NCBI GenBank assembly: GCA_903905665.1 | Contig: CAIVHJ010000085.1 | Coordinates: 1-12,483, forward strand | Direction of reading: 5' to 3' | Source of the DNA: an uncultured Phycisphaerales bacterium | GTDB taxonomy: Bacteria; Planctomycetota; Phycisphaerae; UBA1845; CAIVHJ01 | Length of the DNA stretch: 12,483 nt | Shown: piece after piece, positions 1 through 5,985 of the stretch | How positions within the stretch are numbered: position 1 is the stretch's first letter | Layout: each line of letters starts with the position of its first letter | Made by a program: the position numbers and the translations under genes | The notes under the pieces: generated by a model | What the model saw: only the letters and a program-made list of their open reading frames with translations | Databases searched by the model: none | Told to the model about the DNA's origin: nothing

Positions 1-552
1 CACCAGAAAATCTCTCGCGCCGACCGCCGTCGCTCCCGATTTCGCATTGAACTTCGCCGGTCCGAAATCGGGTTTCCACTGCGGATTCGAAAGTCTTTCC
101 CTGAGCCCTTCATATTCGCCGGCGCGAACCATTGCCAGATTGCGACGCTCCGGTGTCATGGCGGCATTTTCATAGCAGTAAATCGTCAGCCCGACTTCAT
201 CGTCCAATCGTCGCGCCAGTTTTCGCGCATAAGTGACCGTTTCATCCATCGTCACGTTCGCCACCGGTACCAGCGGGCAGACGTCCATGGCGCCGAATCG
301 CGGATGCTCGCCGTGGTGCCTGCTCATGTCGATGAGTTCCGCCGCTTTTCGACCCGCGCAAACGGCGGCTTCGATCACCGGTTCCGGCGGGCCGACAAAC
401 GTCACGACGGTCCGGTTGGTGGCTTTTCCCGGATCGACATCCAGCAGAATCACTCCTTCGACGCTTTCGATGGCGTCGGTGATTTGCTTGATCATCGCCA
501 TGTCGTTGCCTTCGCTGAAGTTGGGTACACATTCGATCAACTGATGGTTCAT
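1..552 (-). CDS. ftcD: Glutamate formimidoyltransferase, C-terminus cut by window edge
   Basis: Transfers a formimino (or formyl) group between glutamate and tetrahydrofolate in the cytoplasm, linking histidine breakdown to one-carbon metabolism. The 184 visible codons run from ATG at 552-550 and begin MNHQLIECVPNFSEG, the family's N-terminal signature. The active-site block SRHHGEHPRFGAMDVCPLVP lies at residues 77-96; the His in the GEHPR segment region corresponds to the conserved catalytic area. The segment GATAVGARDFLV ends the visible part, so roughly the N-terminal formiminotransferase subdomain and the start of the C-terminal one are present. Single-domain bacterial forms are about 300 residues, so over 100 are missing off the left edge; whether a cyclodeaminase domain follows cannot be seen. 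An AGGA ribosome site lies about 8 bases upstream of the start. It is divergent from the next gene. Family assignment is firm; the physiological role is inferred. Confidence 0.93.
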   Translation of the reverse strand, partial: MNHQLIECVPNFSEGNDMAMIKQITDAIESVEGVILLDVDPGKATNRTVVTFVGPPEPVIEAAVCAGRKAAELIDMSRHHGEHPRFGAMDVCPLVPVANVTMDETVTYARKLARRLDDEVGLTIYCYENAAMTPERRNLAMVRAGEYEGLRERLSNPQWKPDFGPAKFNAKSGATAVGARDFLV

Positions 553-591
553 GGGGGGTTCCTGAGTTCGGATTTTGAAGCTATCAACGCT

Positions 592-628
592 TTTTCGGGT
601 TGCTTCCAGACAACGAAAAACCCGAAAA
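592..628. repeat. 10-bp inverted repeat in the divergent intergenic region
   Basis: TTTTCGGGTT (592-601) is perfectly complementary to AACCCGAAAA (619-628), separated by 17 bases. The loop holds a further GCTTC that can pair with GAAGC at 629-633. It sits between the two divergent genes, about 40 bases upstream of the ftcD start and 135 bases upstream of the plus-strand gene. A TACAAT sequence on the minus strand at 643-638 could be a -10 box that places this hairpin at the very start of an ftcD transcript, but its -35 is poor. It could be an operator or a leader hairpin; no run of T argues for termination. Confidence 0.4.
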
Positions 629-687
629 GAAGCACGTATTGTAACGGGTGGTTTTCGTATAGGCTATGCCCGACCGGAGGGGCCGCA

Positions 688-717
688 TTGAATCGAGGGA
701 GTGGATTGGGGTACAAT
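688..717 (+). promoter_or_regulatory. Candidate sigma70 promoter for the OB/EEP-like gene
   Basis: TTGAAT (688-693) and TACAAT (712-717) are separated by 18 bases. The -10 box differs from TATAAT at one position and the -35 matches TTGACA at four of six. Transcription would begin near 724, giving a leader of about 40 bases before the ATG at 764. It is positioned correctly and no better match was seen in the gap. Confidence 0.5.
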
Positions 718-763
718 CTTGGCGGTTTCATTTCTTTTCACACCGCAATGAAAGGATCGCGCG

Positions 764-2152
764 ATGTGGTCACAAATTCGTTGGTGGGTGGCGAGTAGTT
801 TTGTATTGTGTGTGATTCCCGTTTTGTGGGGTCAGGAACCTGCACCATCTCCGACCCCTGCAGAACCTCCGACGATCAACGGAGTACCGCTGATTCCATG
901 GGGCGATGCCGCCAAATACTACGACCGGGAGGTGATTCTTTATGGTCGTACGGTGATGACGCGGAATATCGGAAAGTACGTTTTTATCAACTTCCATTCC
1001 GATTTTCGCCAACACTTCACCGTTTTGATCAAGCAGGAGGATTTGAAAAATTTTCCGGAACCTCCCGAAAAAGCTTACGCCCGGAAACTAGTGGCGGTTC
1101 GAGGCAAGGTAATCAAGTATCAGAATAAACCGGAGATCGTCATCAGCAATCCGAACCAGATTCTGGTTCTTCCCGACGATACGGCGGATATTCCCGCCGC
1201 TCTGAAAAACCAGGCACCGACGGCTCCGCCTGCACAGACCCAACAACCTCCACAGTCCAAACCGACCGATGCCAAGCCGGTGGGATCCATACCCACAGGT
1301 GAAGTGTTTTCGGTAGCCACTGTGGATTTGGGCGAATTGCTCGAGGGAAAAGAGTCATCGGACCCCGGTGCCGAGGGTGGTCAGCCGTCACCCGACTCCA
1401 GAATGACGGAAGTCGCCGTCATGATCCGGAATCTCAATGCCGACGTGGTGGCGGTTCATGGAAACATGAATCAGGCAGGTCTGGAACGATTCAACGCGGA
1501 ATTTCTGGCGGATATGAATTACACGCAAGTGGTGGGGGAGGAGCATCAGGGTCGGATTTTCGGCGCATTGCTTTCGCGGGTTCCGGTGAATTATCATCGT
1601 CTGATCACCGAGCAAACCGACAAGAAGGGCGAGACTGTTTCGTTCGCACGTCCATTTTTATTGGCGGGGATGATGGGCCCGGACGGTTCCGTTTTGCATA
1701 TTTACGTCGTGGATTTTCCAACGAACGGGGATGGATTGAGCAAAAGCGACGTGATCGCTCAGGTACGAGCCATCGGTCAGGTGATTCGGGACAACCAATC
1801 GCTTCGCAGCGATCAGGGGTCTGTGCTGGTGTGTGGCGGGTTTCATGGTTCACTCGATGATTCCAACGTACAGGCCCTGATTCAGCGCAGCGAGGTCAAA
1901 TTCACCGTTCCGGGTTATACTCCGTCGGTGGGCAAGGAAGCCGACAAACCCGCGATCGCCAAAGTGAACAATTTTATTCTGGCGTCTCCGTCGATGAGTG
2001 GTTTGTACGCTTCCGGCAGCACACGGATTGAAGAAAGACCATCCCTGCCGGGGGCTACCGTCGTCGGATTTCAAAAATCTTCGAACGCGGCGTCCGTGAC
2101 TCCGCAAACGCCTCCCACCCCTGCCAATACTGATACGACGGGTGGTTTCTAA
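764..2152 (+). CDS. Exported OB-fold protein with degenerate endonuclease/exonuclease/phosphatase-like domain
   Basis: 462 residues, no close homologue recognised. Residues 1-23 look like a signal peptide (RWW, hydrophobic core, cleavage near LWG-QE). Residues 40-136 look like an OB fold (VILYGRTVMT, YVFINF, FTVLI, VRGKVIKYQNKPEIVI). A Pro/Gln-rich linker covers about 142-178. Residues 181-437 follow the order of an EEP (DNase I/exonuclease III-like) domain: FSVATVDLG, ADVVAVHGNM, GALLSRVPV, HIYVVDFP, VLVCGGFHG, VNNFILASP, PGATVVGF. The usual metal and catalytic residues are not there: Q-E becomes H232-G233, the GDFN motif becomes GGFHG, the Asp before the late strand becomes N403, and the final S-D-H is lost. 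It is therefore probably not a nuclease or phosphatase and may bind a ligand outside the cytoplasm. AAAGGA lies 7 bases before the ATG. The EEP assignment rests on motif order only. Confidence 0.75.
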   Translation: MWSQIRWWVASSFVLCVIPVLWGQEPAPSPTPAEPPTINGVPLIPWGDAAKYYDREVILYGRTVMTRNIGKYVFINFHSDFRQHFTVLIKQEDLKNFPEPPEKAYARKLVAVRGKVIKYQNKPEIVISNPNQILVLPDDTADIPAALKNQAPTAPPAQTQQPPQSKPTDAKPVGSIPTGEVFSVATVDLGELLEGKESSDPGAEGGQPSPDSRMTEVAVMIRNLNADVVAVHGNMNQAGLERFNAEFLADMNYTQVVGEEHQGRIFGALLSRVPVNYHRLITEQTDKKGETVSFARPFLLAGMMGPDGSVLHIYVVDFPTNGDGLSKSDVIAQVRAIGQVIRDNQSLRSDQGSVLVCGGFHGSLDDSNVQALIQRSEVKFTVPGYTPSVGKEADKPAIAKVNNFILASPSMSGLYASGSTRIEERPSLPGATVVGFQKSSNAASVTPQTPPTPANTDTTGGF

Positions 2153-2234
2153 GAGCGTCTAACAAAATCAGAGCCGCGACCGTCAGGGAGCGGTCTTTCA
2201 GGTGTTTTGTGTTATTCTGTTAGGCGTTCTAAGA
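2147..2234. repeat. MITE-like palindromic insert flanked by 8-bp direct repeats
   Basis: TTCTAAGA occurs at 2147-2154 and again at 2227-2234, like a target-site duplication. The 72 bases between them begin CGTCTAACA (2156-2164) and end TGTTAGGCG (2218-2226), inverted copies with one mismatch (a G-T wobble in RNA), with AAT/ATT pairing again further in. A central hairpin GACCG (2178-2182) / CGGTC (2191-2195) sits inside. The left copy of the direct repeat contains the TAA stop of the preceding gene, so that reading frame is intact. No transposase is encoded. Alternative: a large terminator or structured 3' end that is repetitive by chance. Confidence 0.5.
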
Positions 2235-2259
2235 CGTGGTCCGGCTTTGGATGGATAAG

Positions 2260-2288
2260 CCTGTGGAATCCCTCCGCGGGTTTTGTTT
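2260..2288 (+). terminator. Candidate intrinsic terminator after the OB/EEP-like gene
   Basis: CCTGTGG (2260-2266) pairs with CCGCGGG (2274-2280) over seven positions including two G-U pairs, with a 7-base loop, followed by TTTTGTTT (2281-2288). It lies 108 bases after the stop codon. Its two sides overlap competing stems: GGCTT (2243-2247) with AAGCC (2257-2261), and CGGGTTTTG (2277-2285) with CAATACCCG (2303-2311, one mismatch). The stem is not very strong, so efficiency is uncertain. Confidence 0.45.
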
Positions 2289-2323
2289 CGGTTCGACTCT
2301 CCCAATACCCGATATATAGAAGT

Positions 2324-2392
2324 CATCTCATATAAATGTGTGGCACCAGCATCTTGCCGGTGAAAACCTCTGATTTATGTTTTTATGAGATG
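2324..2392. repeat. Nested palindrome upstream of the neuD-type gene
   Basis: CATCTCATA (2324-2332) and TATGAGATG (2384-2392) are perfect 9-bp inverted repeats. Pairing continues inward with one mismatch and some wobbles. At the centre CACCAGC (2344-2350) pairs with GCCGGTG (2356-2362) with one mismatch and the loop ATCTT, giving a cruciform-like unit of 69 bases. The central GTGGCACC...GGTG type of short palindrome resembles dispersed intergenic repeats that I recall from planctomycete-like genomes, but I cannot confirm copy number here. No flanking direct repeat was found. Confidence 0.45.
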
Positions 2393-2437
2393 GGCTCCAG
2401 TCTGTCTGAATTCCAACTTTCCGTCGGAGCGATGCCG

Positions 2438-3121
2438 ATGAATTGCGTCATTGTGGGTGCGGGTGGACACGGTCGGGTGGTACTCGACGCCTTGCGTCAG
2501 GAGGGAGTCCACACCGTGGTCGGATTCCTCGATTCCAACGAAAGGCTTCACGATCAGCGAATCGACGGGGTCAAGGTTCTGGGTTCGCTCGATTTGCTCC
2601 CGATGCTCAGGGAAAACGGAATCGAAGGCGCCATCGTCGGGATCGGCGACAACGGGACGCGTCGAAGTTTCATGCAGAGCATTCTGGACCACGGGGTGCA
2701 ACTCGTGAACGCGGTTCATCCGTTCGCCAGCGTCGCCGGCAACGTGAATCTGGGCCGGGGTGTGCTGGTGGCGGCGGGGGCCCTCGTTTGTGCCCATTGC
2801 CAGATCGGCGACGGGGTCATCCTCAACACCGGGTGCATTGTGGACCATGAAAGCATGATCGGCACCTGTGTGCACGTTTGTCCCGGAGCCAAACTCGCCG
2901 GCCGGGTCACCGTGGAAAGCGGAGCCTTCATCGGAATCGGTGCAACGGTGGTGCAGCGCGTTCGCGTGGGACATGATGCCGTTGTCGGAGCGGGTTCCGT
3001 CGTCCTCAAAGATGTCAATCCAATGACCACCGTGGTCGGTGTTCCCGCGCGGGAGGTCAAAGACCTCGGCGACCCCGACGAATTTACTCAGTGGTTAATG
3101 CCCGAAACCCTCCGTCGATGA
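2438..3121 (+). CDS. NeuD/PglD-type sugar acyltransferase (left-handed beta-helix)
   Basis: 227 residues if started at 2438. The N-terminus MNCVIVGAGGHGR is a Rossmann-like nucleotide-sugar binding fold with GAGGHG at residues 7-12. From about residue 98 the protein becomes hexapeptide repeats typical of the left-handed beta-helix. His137 in IVDHESMIG matches the general-base His of PglD and NeuD, and the end GVPAREVKDL is also typical. Family members acetylate amino sugars such as UDP-linked bacillosamine precursors or O-acetylate sialic acids; the substrate here is unknown. An upstream in-frame ATG at 2336 was rejected because it lies inside a palindrome and adds 34 residues without family character. 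GGAG at 2426-2429 is 8 bases before 2438 but only 2 before the ATG at 2432. The gene stands alone. A role in flagellin or surface-glycan decoration is possible but only inferred from nearby flagellar genes. Confidence 0.88.
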   Translation: MNCVIVGAGGHGRVVLDALRQEGVHTVVGFLDSNERLHDQRIDGVKVLGSLDLLPMLRENGIEGAIVGIGDNGTRRSFMQSILDHGVQLVNAVHPFASVAGNVNLGRGVLVAAGALVCAHCQIGDGVILNTGCIVDHESMIGTCVHVCPGAKLAGRVTVESGAFIGIGATVVQRVRVGHDAVVGAGSVVLKDVNPMTTVVGVPAREVKDLGDPDEFTQWLMPETLRR

Positions 3122-3234
3122 CTTTTCTCGATCTCAAATGAGTCCGGTGCGATGTGTTCTGATTTTTTTGTGCGAGTCCATGTGCAAAAAATGATTCAGC
3201 GTGGCTTGTGAAATGATGCGATGATCGCAGCTTG

Positions 3235-3302
3235 TTTTCAATACTGATATTTTTGCCTGCTCGATCTGACGAGACGACGGAACGCCGTATCAGTATTGGA
3301 AA
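3235..3302. repeat. Inverted repeat with 15-bp arms
   Basis: CAATACTGATA (3239-3249) and TATCAGTATTG (3288-3298) are perfect inverted repeats. The arms extend outward through TTTT (3235-3238) and GAAA (3299-3302) with one G-T wobble, giving 15 paired positions. The 38-base interior has a small hairpin CTCG (3260-3263) / CGAG (3270-3273). It could be a bidirectional terminator (T-run on one side, A-run on the other), a small non-autonomous element, or a structured RNA. No direct repeat flanks it. Confidence 0.45.
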
Positions 3303-3400
3303 GTGAAATCAGTTCTTTTCGGTCGTTGGTGAATCTGGAGAAAAAAACGACGGTTCTTGTTGAGAGACAACCCATTCGCGTCGTCTTGGGATCAAGCAAA

Positions 3401-3417
3401 TCGGCAAAGTTTGCCGA
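3401..3417. promoter_or_regulatory. Perfect 17-bp dyad, operator candidate
   Basis: TCGGCAAAGTTTGCCGA has perfect 8-bp half-sites around a single central G. This is the geometry of a binding site for a dimeric regulator, and it lies about 120-140 bases upstream of the TPR gene. A 4-bp stem with a 7-base loop would be poor as an RNA hairpin, so DNA recognition seems likelier. No regulator can be assigned. Confidence 0.4.
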
Positions 3418-3431
3418 CATTATTCTTCACG

Positions 3432-3519
3432 CAGAACGCCGAGCGTTCTGAATGTGATGTCCATTCGTGATCACGCCGGTGGTCACATCAGTCGACTTAC
3501 CCGAGCAGGATGACTCGGG
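3432..3519 (+). promoter_or_regulatory. Three tandem hairpins in the leader of the TPR gene
   Basis: Hairpin 1: CAGAACGC (3432-3439) with GCGTTCTG (3443-3450), loop CGA. Hairpin 2: GTGATCAC (3467-3474) with GTGGTCAC (3479-3486), one G-U pair, loop GCCG. Hairpin 3: CCCGAG (3500-3505) with CTCGGG (3514-3519), loop of 8 bases. Hairpin 3 carries an AGGATG sequence in its loop and lies just upstream of the likely start codons. An ATCA after hairpin 2 can also pair with TGAT at 3455-3458. The arrangement suggests a leader RNA that could affect translation or transcription of the operon; no known riboswitch class was recognised. Confidence 0.4.
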
Positions 3520-3539
3520 AGATTGTTCAGGTGCTCAGG

Positions 3540-5972
3540 ATGAGCGACAGCCTGCAATCAAGCGAATCGAATACGGTCTCATTTCCAGAGGGTCTGTCGG
3601 GCAAGTGGCAGATTCCGCTGATGGCGGTGGCCCTCGGTTTGGTCGGAACTGCTTTGATTCTGGCCCGACCCGCCCCCTATATTCCCACACTTGAAGAGCA
3701 AGTCGAACACCTTCGTCATTTGAGAAGTGACTTCCGTCTGCAGAATGCAGAGCAGTTCGCGCTGTCCTTGCTTCAGGACAAGCGTTACAGTCCGGAATCG
3801 TTCGGACCTGTTCATGTTGAATTGGCCAACACGCAGTTTGACATTCTCGATCGCCGACCGGATCGCAAGAACAGGGAAATCGGGCGCGCCTTGGCGCATT
3901 ACGAAAAAGCGCAACTCTTGGGATTGTCGCTGAGTGGTGACGAGCTGGTTCGGCGGGGTCGATTGTACGAATGGCTGGAGCAACCGGGCCATGCGCTGGA
4001 GGAATACCAAAATGCCTTGCAACACGAGCCGAGTGAACCGCTCGAGATTCGACGGCGCACGCTGGATTTGCAGATGCAACTTCAGCAAGCCGCACCATCT
4101 GAAATCTATGATCGACTTGCGGAATTGATGGAGCAGTCCGGTGATCATCCCAGGACGCTGGCCTGGGCTTTGGAACAGCAGGTTCAGCTATTGGTGGGGA
4201 AAGGACAACTCGACGAAGCCCAGCAACTCCTTTCCCGATACGAATCTGTGCTGAAAGACCCGCCCGAATGTCATCTCGTCCAATACCTTCAGGCGTGGTT
4301 GTTGTATCTCAAGAAGGATTATGCCACGGCGGAACGGCAACTCAGAAATCTGATCGCTCAACTGGGAACGGGCCATGAAATGTATGCCCGAACCAGTTGG
4401 TTGCTGGGCCGTGTGATTCTGTCCGACGACCGGGGTTCCGCGAGACCGCTCGAGGCGCTGACGTTTTTTGAACCGGTTCTGGCAACGGATGCCGGGGGTG
4501 ATTATGCCCTGGCGAGCCGATTGGGGATCGCCGAATCGCTTTCCGATCTGCAATTTTACGATCGCGCATTGACGGAATATCGACGCGTCATTGAAGACCT
4601 GAAAACCCGTCCCAAACATCCTTTCATTGATTTGCCTCTGCTTCGGAACTCGTTGATGGTTCGGAGTACTTCCGAGGAACGGGCCGGCCGTTATGCTCCG
4701 GCGCTCGATTATCTGTTGTTGTCGGCCGGACTAATTTCTCAGGACGATCGTGAAAACCGCAACTTCTATCTGCGTGAGCAAGTGCGTGTCCGTCGGTTGT
4801 TGGCGGATCAACTGGTGGAGCAGTCGCGTCAGGCGGATCAGGCCGGTCAGGCCGAAGAAGCCAAACAAAAAACCCTTCGAAGTCGGGAGTTATATCGGGC
4901 GGCGGCGCGCGATTTGCTCGCCTATGCTCAACTCAACAACAACGACGAGGAAAAAAATGCCAAGGCCGCCTGGGAAGCGTCTCAGATGTACGACGCGGCG
5001 GGAGATCGCCGAGAAACCATCCGATTGATGGAAGCGTTCCTCAAGGATCATCCCACCAGTCCGGAGATTCCGTGGGTTCATAATCGATTGGGACAGGCCT
5101 ATCAGGCCGAGGGCGAACTGTTGACCGCCGTGGATTATTATCAGCGCAGCATCCACGAATTTCCACGAACCGACTCGGCGCAACGATCTTATATTCCTCT
5201 GGCCGACTGCTATGTTTTGCTCGGTGGTGAATACTCCGGAAAGGCCGAAGAAGTCCTCACGACGATTCTGGACGAGAGCGGCGGGATTCCGGGAATGTTC
5301 ACTCCCCAATCGAGCATTTATCGGGATGCGCTGTTCAAACTGGGGGATTTGCTGTGTCGCGAAGGACGTTATGAAGAGTCGATTTCGCGATTGGAAGAAG
5401 CCTTGCAATGGTATCCCGATGATCCGCGGGTGGCCCGGGCGACGTTCCTGTTGGCCAATGCCTACCGCCGCAGCGCCATGAAACTCGACGCCGCTTCGCA
5501 GGACATGAAAAACGCGCTCTACCGCGAGGAACTCGAACAAACGCGGCGGCAGCGCCTTCACGTGGCGGAAAAACTCTTTGACGACGTGATCCGAATGCTG
5601 TCCGATATCTCTCTCAACCAGATTAAACCCATTCAGCAGCTTCAACTGATGTACAGCTACATGTATCGCGCGGACTGCGCCTACGAACTCAGCGATTACG
5701 AACGCGCGCTGGCGCTCTACAACGAAGTTGTGCAGGTCTATCCCGACGATCCGATGTCGCTCGGCGCCAGCGTGCAGAAAATCAATTGCCTCGAACAACT
5801 GGGCCGTTTCGACGCCATCACACCGGTGTTGCGTCAGGCGGAATGGTTGACCAAGAAAATTGACGAACCGCGTTACCAGTCGCTTCTCGTCAAAAACGGG
5901 CAGGAGGACTGGCAGAAATTTTTCAAATGGTTGGCGGACACCTCGGATTATCTTCCGTCGGTGACGCCTTGA
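3540..5972 (+). CDS. Membrane-anchored TPR protein at the head of a flagellar regulatory operon
   Basis: 810 residues from ATG 3540. One predicted membrane helix lies near residues 24-42 (IPLMAVALGLVGTALILA), preceded by GKW, so the bulk is probably outside the cytoplasm. The rest is helical with many tetratricopeptide repeats. Clear units are near 320-352, 510-542 (LGQAYQAEGELLTAVDYYQRS), 594-629 (ending YPDDP) and 707-738 (ending YPDDP), with a Gln/Glu-rich coil near 428-460. TPR proteins are scaffolds, so no catalytic role is expected. The start is uncertain: ATG 3510 lies in a hairpin loop with AGG touching it; GTG 3531 has GGGAG 9 bases upstream; ATG 3540 has only AGG 8 bases upstream. 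The stop is 13 bases before flgN, so it is probably co-transcribed with flagellar control genes. Function is not recognised; a role in positioning or sensing the basal body is speculation. Confidence 0.85.
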   Translation: MSDSLQSSESNTVSFPEGLSGKWQIPLMAVALGLVGTALILARPAPYIPTLEEQVEHLRHLRSDFRLQNAEQFALSLLQDKRYSPESFGPVHVELANTQFDILDRRPDRKNREIGRALAHYEKAQLLGLSLSGDELVRRGRLYEWLEQPGHALEEYQNALQHEPSEPLEIRRRTLDLQMQLQQAAPSEIYDRLAELMEQSGDHPRTLAWALEQQVQLLVGKGQLDEAQQLLSRYESVLKDPPECHLVQYLQAWLLYLKKDYATAERQLRNLIAQLGTGHEMYARTSWLLGRVILSDDRGSARPLEALTFFEPVLATDAGGDYALASRLGIAESLSDLQFYDRALTEYRRVIEDLKTRPKHPFIDLPLLRNSLMVRSTSEERAGRYAPALDYLLLSAGLISQDDRENRNFYLREQVRVRRLLADQLVEQSRQADQAGQAEEAKQKTLRSRELYRAAARDLLAYAQLNNNDEEKNAKAAWEASQMYDAAGDRRETIRLMEAFLKDHPTSPEIPWVHNRLGQAYQAEGELLTAVDYYQRSIHEFPRTDSAQRSYIPLADCYVLLGGEYSGKAEEVLTTILDESGGIPGMFTPQSSIYRDALFKLGDLLCREGRYEESISRLEEALQWYPDDPRVARATFLLANAYRRSAMKLDAASQDMKNALYREELEQTRRQRLHVAEKLFDDVIRMLSDISLNQIKPIQQLQLMYSYMYRADCAYELSDYERALALYNEVVQVYPDDPMSLGASVQKINCLEQLGRFDAITPVLRQAEWLTKKIDEPRYQSLLVKNGQEDWQKFFKWLADTSDYLPSVTP

Positions 5973-5985
5973 AGGGAAGGGTACC

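Larger units (their letters stand above)
3122..3539. other. Gene-free, palindrome-rich leader region of the flagellar regulatory operon
   Basis: No reading frame with family character or codon logic was found here. It contains a 13-bp dyad TGCGATGATCGCA (3217-3229), a long inverted repeat (3235-3302), a perfect 17-bp dyad (3401-3417) and three hairpins (3432-3450, 3467-3486, 3500-3519). No convincing sigma70 or sigma54 promoter was found, although the TPR-flgN-kinase-regulator operon should start transcription in this stretch. No strong terminator for the upstream gene was seen either; TTTTTTT at 3163-3169 lacks a good preceding stem. Confidence 0.6.

Noticed and set aside
304..798. 164-residue plus-strand frame over the left end
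   Set aside because: It lies opposite ftcD, whose translation matches the formiminotransferase family, so it is an antisense shadow.
2241..2311. tRNA- or tmRNA-like T-arm text GGTTCGACTC at 2290-2299
   Set aside because: The flanking bases do not form a 5-bp T-stem and no matching acceptor or anticodon arms are present upstream.
2341..2357. TGGCAC followed by TTGC as a possible sigma54 promoter
   Set aside because: The gap between GG and GC is 12 bases instead of 10, and the sequence is better explained as the central hairpin of a palindrome.
3406..3418. AAAGTTT plus GCCGAC resembling sigma28 -35 and -10 halves
   Set aside because: The two halves abut, while sigma28 needs about 11 bases between them; the site is a simple perfect dyad.
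3238..3420. 60-residue minus-strand reading frame
   Set aside because: No family character and a weak ribosome site; both ends lie in palindromes (3235-3302 and 3401-3417) that explain the sequence better.
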